DNA of 64,000 nucleotides from the NCBI RefSeq assembly GCF_013409745.1, contig NZ_JACCBH010000001.1, positions 2,728,001 to 2,792,000 on the forward strand, written 5' to 3'. A model generated the notes under the pieces. It saw nothing but the letters and a program-made list of their open reading frames with translations. It did no database searches and was not told where the DNA came from. Positions 27,399-38,477 of this stretch are shown here, piece after piece; the stretch's first letter is position 1, and the number at the start of each line of letters is the position of its first letter. This stretch comes from Microbacterium pseudoresistens (GTDB taxonomy: Bacteria > Actinomycetota > Actinomycetes > Actinomycetales > Microbacteriaceae). The translations under genes and the position numbers were made by a program.

Positions 27399-28615
27399 CC
27401 GAGGACCTCCAGTCCGGGAAGCTTCTTTCCTTCGAGGAACTCGAGGCTCGCGCCTCCGCCCGTCGAGATGTGTCCGAAACGATCGTCGGCGAAACCGAGC
27501 TGACGCACCGCGGCCGCCGAGTCTCCGCCGCCGACGACGCTGAGGCCGTCGACGTCGGTGAGCGCCTGAGCGACGGTCTTGGTGCCCGCGGCGAAGGCGG
27601 GGAACTCGAACACGCCCATCGGGCCGTTCCAGAACACGGTCTTTGAACCACGGATCGCCTCGGCGAACGCCGCGGCCGTGTCCGGTCCGATGTCGAGTCC
27701 GACGCCTGCGGCGCCGAACGAGGTCTGCTCGATGGCGTCGGACGGTGCGATCTCGTGATCAGCCTCCGCGGCGAACGAGGAGGCCACCACGACGTCCGTG
27801 GGCAGGACGAGTTCCACACCGCGCTCGTCCGCCTCGGCGATGTACTCGCGCACGGTGTCTAGCTGGTCCTTCTCAAGCAGGCTCGCCGCGACGGGATGCC
27901 CCTGCGCCGCGAGGAAGGTGAACAGCATGCCGCCGCCGACGAGCAGTCGATCCACGCGGGGCAGCAGATGCGAGATCACGCCGAGTTTGTCGGAGACCTT
28001 GGATCCGCCGAGCACGACCGTGTACGGACGCTCCGGGTTCTCGGTGAGCCGATCGAGCACGTCGAGCTCCGTGGCGATCAGGAGACCGGCCGCCGACGGG
28101 AGCAGCGTGGCAAGTTCGTAGACGCTCGCCTGCTTGCGGTGCACGACCCCGAAGCCGTCGGAGACGAAGGCGTCGCCGAGTGCGGCGAGCTGCTCGGCGA
28201 AGGCCGTGCGCTCCTGCTCGTCCTTCGAGGTCTCGCCGGGGTTGAAGCGGAGGTTCTCGAGCACGACGACCCCGCCGTCCTCGACGGCGTCCACGGCCTC
28301 GCGGGCCGACTCGCCGATCGTGTCGCGTGCGAAGGCCACGGGGGCGCCGAGCAGCTCGGACAGCCGCTGAGCGACCGGTTCGAGACTGTACTGCGGGTCC
28401 GGAGCTCCCTCGGGGCGTCCGAGGTGCGAGCACACGATCACGCGAGCCCCGGCGTTGATGAGGGCGTTGAGGGTCGGCAGCGACGCGCGCACGCGGCCAT
28501 CATCCGTGATCGCCCCGTCCCGGAGGGGGACGTTGAGGTCACAACGGACGATGACGCGTGTGCCGTCGAGCGAACCGACCGATTCCCGAAGGGTTTCGAG
28601 GGTGCGCAGAGTCAT
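27389..28615 (-). CDS. pgk: Phosphoglycerate kinase
   Basis: Makes ATP from 1,3-bisphosphoglycerate. The 408-residue protein carries the substrate-binding RCDLNVPLRDG segment near the N-terminus, the CSHLGRPEG motif, the hinge and the nucleotide-binding VVGGGDSAAAV region near the C-terminus. It begins nine bases after the gap stop codon and overlaps tpiA by 10 bases, so the three genes are one operon. Confidence 0.97.
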   Translation of the reverse strand: MTLRTLETLRESVGSLDGTRVIVRCDLNVPLRDGAITDDGRVRASLPTLNALINAGARVIVCSHLGRPEGAPDPQYSLEPVAQRLSELLGAPVAFARDTIGESAREAVDAVEDGGVVVLENLRFNPGETSKDEQERTAFAEQLAALGDAFVSDGFGVVHRKQASVYELATLLPSAAGLLIATELDVLDRLTENPERPYTVVLGGSKVSDKLGVISHLLPRVDRLLVGGGMLFTFLAAQGHPVAASLLEKDQLDTVREYIAEADERGVELVLPTDVVVASSFAAEADHEIAPSDAIEQTSFGAAGVGLDIGPDTAAAFAEAIRGSKTVFWNGPMGVFEFPAFAAGTKTVAQALTDVDGLSVVGGGDSAAAVRQLGFADDRFGHISTGGGASLEFLEGKKLPGLEVLGWA

Positions 28616-28624
28616 GATGCGGGA

Positions 28625-29635
<1,011 letters not shown>

Positions 29636-29697
29636 TCAGGTCTCCTGGTTGTCGAGCGCAGGCTGCGCGATGTGTTCGGGAAAAGGTGTGGACAACG

Positions 29698-29730
29698 GCG
29701 TCCCGACGGGCGCTACGCCCGTCGGGACGC
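29698..29730 (-). terminator. Perfect 15-base-pair hairpin after sodA
   Basis: GCGTCCCGACGGGCG (29698-29712) pairs perfectly with 29716-29730 around a three-base loop. On the minus strand it follows the sodA stop codon and is trailed by a pyrimidine-rich stretch with CCTTTTCC. It is the strongest intrinsic-terminator candidate in the window. Confidence 0.75.
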
Positions 29731-29739
29731 GCGCCGTGA

Positions 29740-30366
29740 TTACGACAGTACCAGCAGGCCGTCCGTCTTCTCGCGGGCGATCTGGAACCGCTGGGCCACG
29801 TTCTCCCAGTTGGCGATGTTCCATGCCGCCTTGATGTAGTCGGCCTTCACGTTGAGGTAGTCGAGGTAGAAGGCGTGCTCCCACATGTCGAGCTGGAACA
29901 GCGGCACGGTGCCCTGCGCCGTGTTCGCCTGCTGGTCGAAGAGCTGCTGGATGATCAGCTGCGCGCCGATCGGATCCCAGCTCAGCACGGCCCAGCCCGA
30001 GCCCTGGATGCCGGCCGCCGCCGCGGTGAAGTGCGCCTGGAACTTCTCGAACGAGCCGAAGAACTCCTCGATCGCGGCCTTGAGCTCGCCCTCGGGCTGA
30101 CCGCCGCCGTTCGGCGACAGGTTGGTCCAGAAGATCGAGTGGTTCACGTGCCCGCCGAGGTTGAAGGCGAGGTCCTTCTCGAGTTTGTTCACGCCTCCGA
30201 GGTCGCCGCTCTCGCGCGCCTCGGCAAGCTTCTCCAGAGCGGTGTTCGCGCCGGCGACGTAGGCCGCGTGGTGCTTGTCGTGGTGGAGTTCCATGATCTT
30301 CCCGCTGATGTGCGGCTCGAGAGCCGAGAAGTCGTAGGGAAGGTCGGGGAGCGTGTACTGCGCCAT
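29740..30366 (-). CDS. sodA: Superoxide dismutase (Mn/Fe family)
   Basis: Dismutates superoxide. The 208-residue protein has the family order: [25 protein letters not shown] with the first metal histidine, NHSIFWTNL with the second, [11 protein letters not shown], and [15 protein letters not shown] supplying the last Asp and His ligands. Length and sequence fit cambialistic or Mn enzymes; the metal cannot be settled from sequence. The start is ATG at 30366 ([12 protein letters not shown]). A TAGGAT -10-like hexamer occurs on the minus strand at 30456-30451. Monocistronic, with a strong hairpin after it. Confidence 0.96.
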   Translation of the reverse strand: MAQYTLPDLPYDFSALEPHISGKIMELHHDKHHAAYVAGANTALEKLAEARESGDLGGVNKLEKDLAFNLGGHVNHSIFWTNLSPNGGGQPEGELKAAIEEFFGSFEKFQAHFTAAAAGIQGSGWAVLSWDPIGAQLIIQQLFDQQANTAQGTVPLFQLDMWEHAFYLDYLNVKADYIKAAWNIANWENVAQRFQIAREKTDGLLVLS

Positions 30367-30540
30367 GTCGAATTCATCCAATCCGCGCCGCGCACGCGGC
30401 GCTTGCCGGTCCCTCACGACGCCGATCTGCATCGTGTGGCGGACGTTCCCATCCTAGTGATCGGCAACGCCTCGGACACCCGGATGCTTCCCCGGATGAC
30501 ACGTCCCGGCGTGTCGCCGAAAGCTGGCATCGGCAAAGGG

Positions 30541-31518
30541 TCAGATCTCGATTCCCGCGGGCACGGCCGATTCGGTGCCGGGGATGCCCTCCGCCTGCGC
30601 CCGCTTGTCGGCCATTGCCAGCAGGCGGCGGATCCGGCCGGCCACGGCATCCTTGGTCAGCGGTGGATCGGCGTGATGGCCGAGCTCGTCCAGGCTCGCA
30701 TCGCGATGCGCGAGACGCAGCTCGCCCGCGGTGCGCAGGTGCTCGGGAACCCCGTCGCCGAGGATCTCCAGCGCACGCTCCACACGGGCGCACGCCGCCA
30801 CGGCGGCCTGCGCCGAGCGACGGAGGTTCGCATCGTCGAAGTTCACCAGCCGGTTGACCCCGGCGCGCACCTCCCGGCGCTGACGCATCTCCTCCCACGC
30901 CGCGGCGGTCCGCTCGGCGCCCATCAGGCTCAGCAACGTGCGGATCGCATCGCCCTCGCGCACGACGACGCGCGGCATTCCGCGCACCTCGCGCGCCTTC
31001 GCCGCGATTCCGAGACGGTGCGCCGCGCCCACGAGCGCCATCGCGGCCTCGGACGAGGGGCAGTTCACCTCGAGCACCGCGGAACGTCCGGGCTCACTGA
31101 GGGAGCCGGCCGCGAGGAAGGCGCCGCGCCACAGGCCGGCGAGCTCCTGACGCGACCCCGTGGTGAGTCGGTTCGGCAGTCCGCGCACCGGGCGTCGACG
31201 CTGATCGAGCAGGCCGGTCTGACGCGCCAAGGTCTCCCCCGCGCCGATCACGCGCACGGCGTACCGTGCGCCGTCATGACCGGAAGCGCCCTGGACCTGG
31301 GCGATCTCGGGGCGCACGCCGAACAACTCGGCGAGGTCGCGGGCGACGCGGCGGGCGAGCAGATCGGCATCCACCTCGGCCTCGACGGCGACCCGGTTCG
31401 CGATGGAGTGCAGTCCACCCGCGAACCTCAGCACCGCGGTCACCTCCGCGACGCGCACCGTGGGCGGCGCGTTGCGGATGCTGACGAGTTCGGCCTTGAC
31501 ATCGGTGGTGAGTGCCAC
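30541..31518 (-). CDS. whiA: DNA-binding protein WhiA
   Basis: A regulator found across Gram-positives, with a degenerate LAGLIDADG homing-endonuclease-like N-terminal fold and a C-terminal helix-turn-helix. In Streptomyces it controls sporulation division genes with WhiB; in non-sporulating actinobacteria its role is less clear. The 325-residue product has the N-terminal WhiA segment ([20 protein letters not shown]) and the C-terminal [24 protein letters not shown] helix-turn-helix. GTG at 31518 is chosen because AAGGAG precedes it. It follows rapZ in the same direction. Confidence 0.94.
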   Translation of the reverse strand: MALTTDVKAELVSIRNAPPTVRVAEVTAVLRFAGGLHSIANRVAVEAEVDADLLARRVARDLAELFGVRPEIAQVQGASGHDGARYAVRVIGAGETLARQTGLLDQRRRPVRGLPNRLTTGSRQELAGLWRGAFLAAGSLSEPGRSAVLEVNCPSSEAAMALVGAAHRLGIAAKAREVRGMPRVVVREGDAIRTLLSLMGAERTAAAWEEMRQRREVRAGVNRLVNFDDANLRRSAQAAVAACARVERALEILGDGVPEHLRTAGELRLAHRDASLDELGHHADPPLTKDAVAGRIRRLLAMADKRAQAEGIPGTESAVPAGIEI

Positions 31519-31605
31519 GACTCTCCTTCACATTCCCCTGCGTCCGAGTGCGACGCGACGTTCCAGCCTACTCGGCTCCGGCCCCGCGCACAGACCGCGC
31601 CGACC

Positions 31606-32478
31606 TCATTCCCGGCCGAGATCGCGGTGCTGCACAGTCACGGCCACACCCGGCACCGCAGACAACCTCCTGGCCAGTTCTTCGGCCACCGCCACGGAGC
31701 GGTGGCGCCCGCCCGTGCAGCCGATCGCCACCGTCGAGTGGCTCTTGTTCTCGCGCTGATACCCCGCGAGAACCGGCCCCAGCGCGGCCGTGTACGCGGT
31801 CAGGAACTCCTGCGCCCCTTCGCGGGACAGCACGTAATCGGCAACGGGCGCCTCCCGGCCGGAGTATGCACGCAGCTCGTCGTTCCAGTACGGGTTCGGC
31901 AGAAAGCGCATGTCGGCGACGAGGTCGGCATCCGCAGGCAGCCCGTACTTGAACCCGAAGCTCATGATCGTGAGACGGTGCCTGGCATCGCCCTCTTCGG
32001 TGAAGAGCTCGGTGACCCTGGTCGCGAGCTGGTGGATGTTGAAACCCGAGGTGTCGATGACGATGTCGGCCGCCTCGCGCAGCGGCGCCACGCGCGCACG
32101 CTCGATACGGATGCCGTCGAGGATCGTGCCGTTGCCCTGCAGCGGATGCGGTCGCCGCACCGACTCGAAGCGGCGCACGAGCACATCATCGGCGGCGTCG
32201 AGGAAGAGCACGCGCACGGTGCCGTGTTGGCGCAGGGCACGGGCAGCACCAGGGAAGTCGTCGAAAAGATTGCGTCCGCGCACGTCCACCACGGCGGCGA
32301 CCTTCGGCAGGGCGGCTCCGCCGAGGTTCGACAGGTCGAGCAGCGGTCGCAGCATCTGCGGTGGCAGGTTGTCAACGACGTACCAGCCCAGGTCTTCGAG
32401 CGCGTTCGCCACCGTCGACCGCCCCGCGCCCGACATTCCGGTGACGATCATGAACTCGCCCGTGTCACCCGCGCCCAT
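31606..32478 (-). CDS. rapZ: RNase adapter RapZ / YvcJ-family nucleotide-binding protein
   Basis: A 290-residue P-loop protein with GMSGAGRST near residue 16, [14 protein letters not shown] and the C-terminal domain with [18 protein letters not shown], all typical of the family. RapZ in E. coli targets glmZ RNA to RNase E; in Gram-positives its role differs and is only partly known, but it binds nucleotides and amino-sugar metabolites. It lies between uvrC and whiA, a conserved order, but no yvcK gene is present between it and whiA. Confidence 0.93.
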   Translation of the reverse strand: MGAGDTGEFMIVTGMSGAGRSTVANALEDLGWYVVDNLPPQMLRPLLDLSNLGGAALPKVAAVVDVRGRNLFDDFPGAARALRQHGTVRVLFLDAADDVLVRRFESVRRPHPLQGNGTILDGIRIERARVAPLREAADIVIDTSGFNIHQLATRVTELFTEEGDARHRLTIMSFGFKYGLPADADLVADMRFLPNPYWNDELRAYSGREAPVADYVLSREGAQEFLTAYTAALGPVLAGYQRENKSHSTVAIGCTGGRHRSVAVAEELARRLSAVPGVAVTVQHRDLGRE

Positions 32479-32511
32479 CGATGCTCCCTCTCTTCCGACC
32501 AGCCTATCGAG

Positions 32512-34389
32512 CTAACGGGCGGCGAGGTGGGCGCTGATGCTCTCGGCGAGAGTCGGGCCGATCCCGGAGACCTCCTGGATCTGCTCCGGCGTCGCAGACC
32601 GCAGCGCGGCCACCGATCCGAAGTGGCGGAGCAGGGTCTTGATCCGCGCCGAGCCGAGACCCGGCACTTCGGCCAGCACCGACGAGATGTCGCGCTTGCG
32701 CCGCTTGCGCTGATGCGTGATCGCGAACCGATGCGCCTCGTCGCGCAAGCGCTGGATGAGGTACAGCGCCTCGCTCGTGCGCGGCAGGATGACGGGGAAG
32801 TCATCGCCGGGCATCCACACCTCCTCAAGCCGCTTCGCGATGCCCGCGAGGGCGATCTCGGGGTGTCCGGCGTCGCGCAGTGCGCGGGCCGCAGCCTCGA
32901 CCTGCGGCTTGCCGCCATCGACGAGCAGCAGCTGCGGCGGATACGCGAACCGGCGCTTCTTCGGGGAGGCACCGTCACCGTTCTCGCTCTCCCCGTCCTC
33001 GGGCGCATCGAGATGGGCCAGACGCCTGCGCAGCACCTGGTACATCGAGTCGGTGTCGTCGGTCGTCTCGGCGATGTTGAAGGAGCGATACTGATCCTTG
33101 CGCGCGAGGCCGTCTTCGAACACGACCATCGAGCCGACGACGTTCGTACCGCTCAGGTGCGAGATGTCGTAGCACTCGATCCGCAGCGGCGCCTCGTCCA
33201 GCCCCAGCGCGTCTTGCAGGTCGGTGAGCGCCTGGGTGCGCGCCACGTAGTCGCTGGAGCGCCGCATCTTGTGACGGATGAGCGCCTGCTGCGCGTTCAC
33301 CGTGGCGGTGCGCATGAGTTCCGCGCGCTGCCCGCGGTGCGCCACGGCGAGCTCCACCCGGCGTCCGCGCCGCTCGCGCAGCCACTGCGCGAGCTCATCC
33401 GCGTCGTCGGGGAGCACCGGGACGAGAACGCGGCGCGGCACGTCGGCACCCTCGGCATCGCCATAGGTGCGCTGCAGGATCTGATCGACGAGCTCGGCGC
33501 CCGCGATGTCGATCTCCTTCTCCAGGGTCGACGCGCGCACACCACGCACGCGCCCACCGCGGATGACGAAGTGCTGCACGGCCGCGGAGAGCTCGTCCTC
33601 GGCGATGCCGAAGAGATCGGCGTCTTCGTCCTGCGGCAACACGAGCGCGCTCTTGCCGAGCACGGCCTCGATCGAAGCGAGCTTGTCGCGGTACTTCGCG
33701 GCGCTCTCGTAGTCCATGGCAGCTGAGGCCTCGCGCATGCGGGCCGTCAGATCGCGGGTGAATCGCTCGTCTCCCCCGGCCATGAAAGCGACGAAGTCAT
33801 CGACGATCGCCCTGTGCTCCTCGATCGTCACGGTCATCGAGCAGGGCCCGCCGCACTTGCCGATCTGGCCGGGAAAGCACGGGCGCCCCGTCTGCATGGC
33901 CCGCCGGTAGCTGGCGTCACTGCAGGTGCGGATGGGAAAGACCTTGATCATCAGGTCGATCGTGTCGTGCACCGCCCATACCTTCGGGTACGGGCCGAAG
34001 TATGCGGCCGCCGGAATGCGCCGGTTGCGGGTGACCATGACCCGTGGAGCCTCGTCGCCGAGGGTGACCGCCATGAACGGGTAGGACTTGTCATCCTTGT
34101 AGCGGACGTTGAACGGCGGATCGAACTCCTTGATCCACATGTACTCGAGCTGCAACGAGTCGACATCGGTCGCCACGACCGTCCACTCCACAGAGGACGC
34201 CGTCGTGACCATGCGCCTCGTGCGCTCGTGCAGGGTCCGCAGGGGGGCGAAGTAGTTCGACAGCCGCTGGCGCAGATTCTTGGCCTTGCCGACATACAGC
34301 ACCCGACCCTGCTCGTCGCGGAAGCGGTAGACGCCGGGATCGGTCGGAATCTCCCCCTGTCGCGGCTTGTACGGAAGCTCCTGCGCCAT
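32512..34389 (-). CDS. uvrC: Excinuclease ABC subunit C
   Basis: Makes the two incisions in nucleotide excision repair. The 625-residue protein has the GIY-YIG nuclease domain ([20 protein letters not shown], from about residue 17), a UVR motif near residue 210, the RNase H-like C-terminal nuclease domain ([20 protein letters not shown]) and a terminal helix-hairpin-helix pair. Its ATG overlaps the uvrA stop codon by one base (TGATG), so UvrA and UvrC are co-translated. RapZ follows after 33 bases. Confidence 0.97.
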   Translation of the reverse strand: MAQELPYKPRQGEIPTDPGVYRFRDEQGRVLYVGKAKNLRQRLSNYFAPLRTLHERTRRMVTTASSVEWTVVATDVDSLQLEYMWIKEFDPPFNVRYKDDKSYPFMAVTLGDEAPRVMVTRNRRIPAAAYFGPYPKVWAVHDTIDLMIKVFPIRTCSDASYRRAMQTGRPCFPGQIGKCGGPCSMTVTIEEHRAIVDDFVAFMAGGDERFTRDLTARMREASAAMDYESAAKYRDKLASIEAVLGKSALVLPQDEDADLFGIAEDELSAAVQHFVIRGGRVRGVRASTLEKEIDIAGAELVDQILQRTYGDAEGADVPRRVLVPVLPDDADELAQWLRERRGRRVELAVAHRGQRAELMRTATVNAQQALIRHKMRRSSDYVARTQALTDLQDALGLDEAPLRIECYDISHLSGTNVVGSMVVFEDGLARKDQYRSFNIAETTDDTDSMYQVLRRRLAHLDAPEDGESENGDGASPKKRRFAYPPQLLLVDGGKPQVEAAARALRDAGHPEIALAGIAKRLEEVWMPGDDFPVILPRTSEALYLIQRLRDEAHRFAITHQRKRRKRDISSVLAEVPGLGSARIKTLLRHFGSVAALRSATPEQIQEVSGIGPTLAESISAHLAAR

Positions 34390-37277
34390 CAGCCCGCCTT
34401 GCGCGCCGCCCGGTCCACCCCGAGTACCTCGGCGAGGAACTGTCCGGTATGGCTCTCCTCGACCCGCGCCACCTGCTCGGGCGTGCCGACGGCGACGATC
34501 TGCCCGCCGCCGGAGCCGCCTTCGGGACCGAGGTCGATCACCCAGTCGGCCGACTTGATCACGTCGAGGTTGTGCTCGATCACGATGACGGTGTTGCCCT
34601 TGTCGACGAGCCCGTTCAGCACCTCCAGGAGCTTGCGCACGTCTTCGAAGTGCAGCCCCGTGGTCGGCTCGTCGAGCACGTACACGCTGCGGCCGTTGCT
34701 GCGCCGCTGCAGTTCGGTGGCGAGCTTCACGCGCTGCGCCTCGCCGCCGGAGAGCGTCGTGGCCGACTGGCCGAGCCGCACGTATCCGAGCCCCACATCG
34801 ACAAGAGTGCGCAGATAGCGGTGGATGGCCTGGATCGGCTCGAAGAAGTCGGCCGCCTCTTCGATCGGCATCTCGAGCACCTCGGCGATGTTCTTGCCCT
34901 TGTAATGCACCGCGAGCGTGTCGCGGTTGTACCGCTTGCCGTGACAGACCTCGCAGTCCACGTACACATCGGGCAGGAAGTTCATCTCGATCTTGATCGT
35001 GCCGTCGCCGGAGCACGCTTCGCAACGCCCTCCCTTGACGTTGAAGCTGAACCGGCCCGGCTGATAACCGCGCACCTTCGCCTCTGGCGTCTCGCTGAAC
35101 AGTGTGCGGATGCGGTCGAAGACGCCCGTGTACGTCGCCGGGTTCGAACGCGGCGTGCGGCCGATCGGCGCCTGATCGACGTGCACCACCTTGTCGAGGT
35201 TGTCCAGGCCCGTCACGCGCGTGTGTTTGCCCGGCACGTTGCGGGCTCCGTTCAGGCGGCCCGCGAGAACCCGGTAGAGGATGTCGTTGACGAGCGATGA
35301 CTTGCCGGACCCGGAGACGCCGGTCACCGCCGTCATCACGCCGAGCGGGAAGTCGGCCGTCACCGACTGCAGGTTGTTCTCCCGCGCGCCGACGACGCTG
35401 AGCATCCGCTTCTTGTCGATGCGTCGTCGCGTGGCCGGAGTGACGATCTCGCGGCGACCGGCCAGATAGTCGGCGGTGAGCGACCCTTCGGCCGACAGCA
35501 GCGCCTCGTAAGGGCCGGAGTGGACGACGAGTCCACCTCCGACACCGGCTCCCGGGCCGATGTCGACGATCCAGTCGGCGGCCGCGATGGTCTCCTCGTC
35601 ATGCTCGACAACGATCAGCGTGTTCCCGAGGTCGCGCAGGGTGACGAGCGTCTCGATGAGGCGGCGGTTGTCGCGCTGGTGCAGCCCGATCGACGGCTCG
35701 TCGAGCACGTAGAGCACCCCGGTCAGGCCCGACCCGATCTGCGTGGCGAGACGGATGCGCTGCGCTTCGCCACCCGACAGCGATCCTGCGGAACGGCTCA
35801 GGTTGAGATAGGCCAAGCCGACCTGCAGCAGGAAGTCAAGACGCAGCCGGATCTCGCGCAGCACCTGCGCGGCGATCTTCGCCTCGCGCGGGGTCAGCTC
35901 GAGTTTCTGCATGAACACCTGCGCGTCGGCGAGGCTCATGTGCGAGACCTCGGCGATCGAGTGCCCGTGCACGAGCACCGCGAGCACCTCGGGCTTGAGC
36001 CGGTCGCCGTTGCACACGGGGCACGGCACCTCGCGCAGGAACTCGCCCCAGCGGTTGCGCTGGTTGTCGCTCTCGGCCTGCAGGTACTGGCGCTCGATAT
36101 ACGGCACGACGCCCTCGAAACCCGACGTGTACCGCATCTCCCGCCCGTAACGGTTCTTCCACTTGACGGTGACCTTGTAGTTCTCGCCGTGCAGCACGGC
36201 GTCGCGCACATCCGAGTGGAGCTCCCGCCACGGTGTGTCGAGCGAGAAGTCGAGGTCGCGCGACAGGCCCTCCAGCAGCCGCTCGTAGTACTGGAACAGG
36301 CCCTTGCCCTGGGTGGTCCACGGGATGATGACTCCCTCGCTGATGGAGAGGTCCTCATCGCCGAGCATGAGATCGACGTCGACCGACATCCGCGTACCCA
36401 GCCCCGAGCAGGCCTGGCACGCGCCGAACGGCGCATTGAAGGAGAAGGTGCGCGGCTCGATCTCGGTGAGCGTGATGGCGTGCCCGTTGGGGCAGGCGAG
36501 TTTTTCGGAGAACGACTGCCAGGCGTCGTCGCCCTCCTCGTCGACGAAGTTGACCTGCGCCACGCCGCCGGCGAGCCCCAACGCCGTCTCGACCGAGTCC
36601 GTGACCCGGCCGAGGATGTCGGGAGCGGCGACGAGACGATCGACGACGACGGCGATGTCGTGCTTGTAGCTCTTCTTGAGCGCCGGGGGTTCGGCCAGCT
36701 GGACGAGCTCGCCGTCGACGATCGCGCGCGCGTACCCCTTCGCGCCGAGCTCGCGGAACAGGTCGACGAACTCGCCCTTCTTCTGCGTCACCACGGGCGC
36801 CACGATCTGGTAGCGCGTGCGTTCGGGCAGCTCCATGAGCTGGTCGGCGATCTGCTGCACGGTCTGCCGCTGGATCTTCTCGCCGCACTCGGGGCAGTGC
36901 GGGATGCCGATGCGCGCCCACAGCAGACGCATGTAGTCGTAGATCTCGGTGATCGTGCCCACGGTGGATCGCGGGTTGCGGTTGGTCGACTTCTGATCGA
37001 TCGACACCGCCGGGCTCAGCCCCTCGATGAAGTCGACGTCGGGACGGTCGACCTGCCCGAGGAACTGACGGGCGTAGGCGCTCAGCGACTCGACGTATCG
37101 GCGCTGCCCCTCGGCGAAGATCGTGTCGAAGGCGAGGCTGGATTTTCCCGAGCCCGAGAGCCCGGTGAAGACGACGAGCGAGTCGCGCGGGATCTCCAGG
37201 TCGACGTTCTTGAGGTTGTGCACGCGGGCACCGCGGACACTGAGCTTTCCTGGGCTGGCAACGGGAACAATCGGCAC
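34389..37277 (-). CDS. uvrA: Excinuclease ABC subunit A
   Basis: Damage-recognition ATPase of nucleotide excision repair. The 962-residue protein has two ABC ATPase modules with Walker [13 protein letters not shown] and [12 protein letters not shown], two LSGGEAQR signatures, and zinc motifs including [17 protein letters not shown] and the CEACSGDG...[10 protein letters not shown] finger. The start is GTG at 37277. No Shine-Dalgarno sequence precedes it; TAGACT ends six bases upstream, so the mRNA is probably leaderless. Confidence 0.97.
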   Translation of the reverse strand: MPIVPVASPGKLSVRGARVHNLKNVDLEIPRDSLVVFTGLSGSGKSSLAFDTIFAEGQRRYVESLSAYARQFLGQVDRPDVDFIEGLSPAVSIDQKSTNRNPRSTVGTITEIYDYMRLLWARIGIPHCPECGEKIQRQTVQQIADQLMELPERTRYQIVAPVVTQKKGEFVDLFRELGAKGYARAIVDGELVQLAEPPALKKSYKHDIAVVVDRLVAAPDILGRVTDSVETALGLAGGVAQVNFVDEEGDDAWQSFSEKLACPNGHAITLTEIEPRTFSFNAPFGACQACSGLGTRMSVDVDLMLGDEDLSISEGVIIPWTTQGKGLFQYYERLLEGLSRDLDFSLDTPWRELHSDVRDAVLHGENYKVTVKWKNRYGREMRYTSGFEGVVPYIERQYLQAESDNQRNRWGEFLREVPCPVCNGDRLKPEVLAVLVHGHSIAEVSHMSLADAQVFMQKLELTPREAKIAAQVLREIRLRLDFLLQVGLAYLNLSRSAGSLSGGEAQRIRLATQIGSGLTGVLYVLDEPSIGLHQRDNRRLIETLVTLRDLGNTLIVVEHDEETIAAADWIVDIGPGAGVGGGLVVHSGPYEALLSAEGSLTADYLAGRREIVTPATRRRIDKKRMLSVVGARENNLQSVTADFPLGVMTAVTGVSGSGKSSLVNDILYRVLAGRLNGARNVPGKHTRVTGLDNLDKVVHVDQAPIGRTPRSNPATYTGVFDRIRTLFSETPEAKVRGYQPGRFSFNVKGGRCEACSGDGTIKIEMNFLPDVYVDCEVCHGKRYNRDTLAVHYKGKNIAEVLEMPIEEAADFFEPIQAIHRYLRTLVDVGLGYVRLGQSATTLSGGEAQRVKLATELQRRSNGRSVYVLDEPTTGLHFEDVRKLLEVLNGLVDKGNTVIVIEHNLDVIKSADWVIDLGPEGGSGGGQIVAVGTPEQVARVEESHTGQFLAEVLGVDRAARKAG

Positions 37278-37289
37278 CCGACAAGTCTA
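37278..37289 (-). promoter_or_regulatory. Probable leaderless promoter of uvrA
   Basis: TAGACT (minus strand, 37289-37284) is followed by six bases and the GTG start codon at 37277. The LexA-type SOS box was looked for here and not seen. Confidence 0.55.
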
Positions 37290-37338
37290 GGAGGGGCCAC
37301 CGACATCGGCTCCGCTGCACTGCCAGCCCCGGGTTCGG

Positions 37339-37674
37339 TCAGCTCGACGTCTCGGCCGCGCTCTCCCTGGCGGCGCCGATCCAGAACATGAGCGACTCGT
37401 CGTCGCCGATGGCCGTGGGTGCCACGTCGAGCCAGCTCGGCCCCATGGTCTTCGCGCCCATCACCGCCACAGAGGCTCCTGGCTCGGCGAGCAGCGCCGC
37501 GCCCTTCTCGTCCGTCACGCGCACGAGAAGCACACCGTTCTTGCGGGCCCCGACGAGGATGCGGCCGTGCAGCAGAAAGGCGCGCGTGCCGAACATCCGC
37601 TTCTCCTCCAGGCCCGGCTCGGCCATGAGCAGCGCGCGAACGCGATCGGCGAGTTCTGTGGCGGCGGCATCCAT
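37339..37674 (-). CDS. TfoX/Sxy N-terminal domain-like protein
   Basis: A 111-residue cytoplasmic protein. Residues about 20-45 (GLEEKRMFGTRAFLLHGRIL) match the TfoX N-terminal domain (K-x-MFG-x-x-x-F pattern), and VLLVRVTDEKGAALLAEPGA follows as in that fold. TfoX/Sxy regulates competence in gammaproteobacteria; short single-domain homologues in actinobacteria have no established role and should not be named competence factors. It has no C-terminal TfoX domain. A GAGGAT hexamer six bases before the ATG may be a leaderless promoter. Confidence 0.8.
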   Translation of the reverse strand: MDAAATELADRVRALLMAEPGLEEKRMFGTRAFLLHGRILVGARKNGVLLVRVTDEKGAALLAEPGASVAVMGAKTMGPSWLDVAPTAIGDDESLMFWIGAARESAAETSS

Positions 37675-37700
37675 CGTCCGATCCTCTCACCGCCCGTCGG

Positions 37701-38144
37701 TCATAGCGTCACCGCGCCGACGAACGGGGCGAGGCCGTCGCGCACCGCGCTGACGTGTGCGGCATCCATGCCGAGCCGGGACATTACCTGGCGCGGCACG
37801 GTCACGGCCCGCTCGCGCAGCGCCCAGCCCTCGTTCGTGACGTCGATCTCCAACCGCCGTTCGTCTGCCGATCCGCGCCGACGCACCACCAGCCCGTCTG
37901 CTTCGAGACGCTTCACGAGGGGTGATGCCGTGGCCGACTCGAGCGCCAGAGCTTCCGCGAGTTCTCCGAGGGAGAGCGGCGCCGATTCCCACAGAGCGAG
38001 CATGACGAGGTATTGCGGATGCGTGAGACCCAGCGGCTCGAGGATCGGCCGATAAATGGCGACGATGTTGCGCGCAGCGGTCACCAGCGCGAAGCACAGC
38101 TGGTTCTGCAGCAGCAGGAGTTCGTCGTCCGTGGGTTCTGACAT
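37701..38144 (-). CDS. MarR-family regulator, OhrR-like
   Basis: A 147-residue winged-helix regulator. The N-terminal NQLCFALVTAAR segment places a cysteine (C17) as in OhrR peroxide sensors. The winged helix spans about residues 48-105 with LSLGELAEALALESATASPL as the recognition region and the RRGSADERRLEIDVT wing. A one-cysteine OhrR senses organic hydroperoxides; here no ohr gene is adjacent, so the target is uncertain. It is divergent from a small zinc-ribbon gene, and the 42-base gap holds a perfect CTAAT-C-ATTAG palindrome and two outward-facing -10 hexamers. Confidence 0.88.
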   Translation of the reverse strand: MSEPTDDELLLLQNQLCFALVTAARNIVAIYRPILEPLGLTHPQYLVMLALWESAPLSLGELAEALALESATASPLVKRLEADGLVVRRRGSADERRLEIDVTNEGWALRERAVTVPRQVMSRLGMDAAHVSAVRDGLAPFVGAVTL

Positions 38145-38186
38145 GATTCGATCATACTTGCGCTAATCATTAGTACACTAAGCATT
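38145..38186. promoter_or_regulatory. Overlapping divergent leaderless promoters with MarR-type palindrome
   Basis: TATGAT (minus strand, 38156-38151) lies six bases before the MarR start codon; TACACT (38174-38179) lies seven bases before the ATG at 38187. Between them CTAATCATTAG at 38163-38173 is a perfect inverted repeat. One dimer bound there would block both promoters. Confidence 0.6.
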
Positions 38187-38438
38187 ATGGACGATCCGAT
38201 GCCCGACGCTCCTCGAGCGCGCTTGAGCGACCGCATCCGCGAGGCCGGCGGGTTCTACGCATGGTTCAACAGCACGCTCATCCGCGTCGCCGGTCCCGCC
38301 TCCGTCGGGCCGTACGAGACGACCCCGCCGCCGTCCGAGGCCGAGCGGGCTCAGCGGGCATGCCCGCTCTGCGGAGCACCAATGAGCGAGCACGAGATCG
38401 ACAGGACCGGGCCGAAGCCGCTTCTGCACTGCCCGTGA
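38187..38438 (+). CDS. Small zinc-ribbon-like protein divergent from MarR gene
   Basis: An 83-residue protein. Residues 10-40 are polar and hold one aromatic patch (REAGGFYAWFNSTLIRVAG). The C-terminal part has CPLCGAPMSEHE and ends HCP, giving a C-x2-C plus C/H arrangement that may bind zinc. It shares a control region with the MarR-family gene and is therefore its most likely regulated target. It has no Shine-Dalgarno sequence and is probably leaderless. No family function is known to me. Confidence 0.7.
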   Translation: MDDPMPDAPRARLSDRIREAGGFYAWFNSTLIRVAGPASVGPYETTPPPSEAERAQRACPLCGAPMSEHEIDRTGPKPLLHCP

Positions 38439-38477
38439 TCCGCCTTCCCCGCGAACGCACGGTCGCACGTGACGGCG

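Noticed and set aside
29875..33726. A 1283-residue plus-strand reading frame spanning sodA to uvrC
   Set aside because: It crosses several well-supported minus-strand genes and has no recognisable domain.
37339..37674. Competence regulator Sxy/TfoX
   Set aside because: Only the N-terminal TfoX-like domain is present and single-domain actinobacterial homologues have no shown role in competence.
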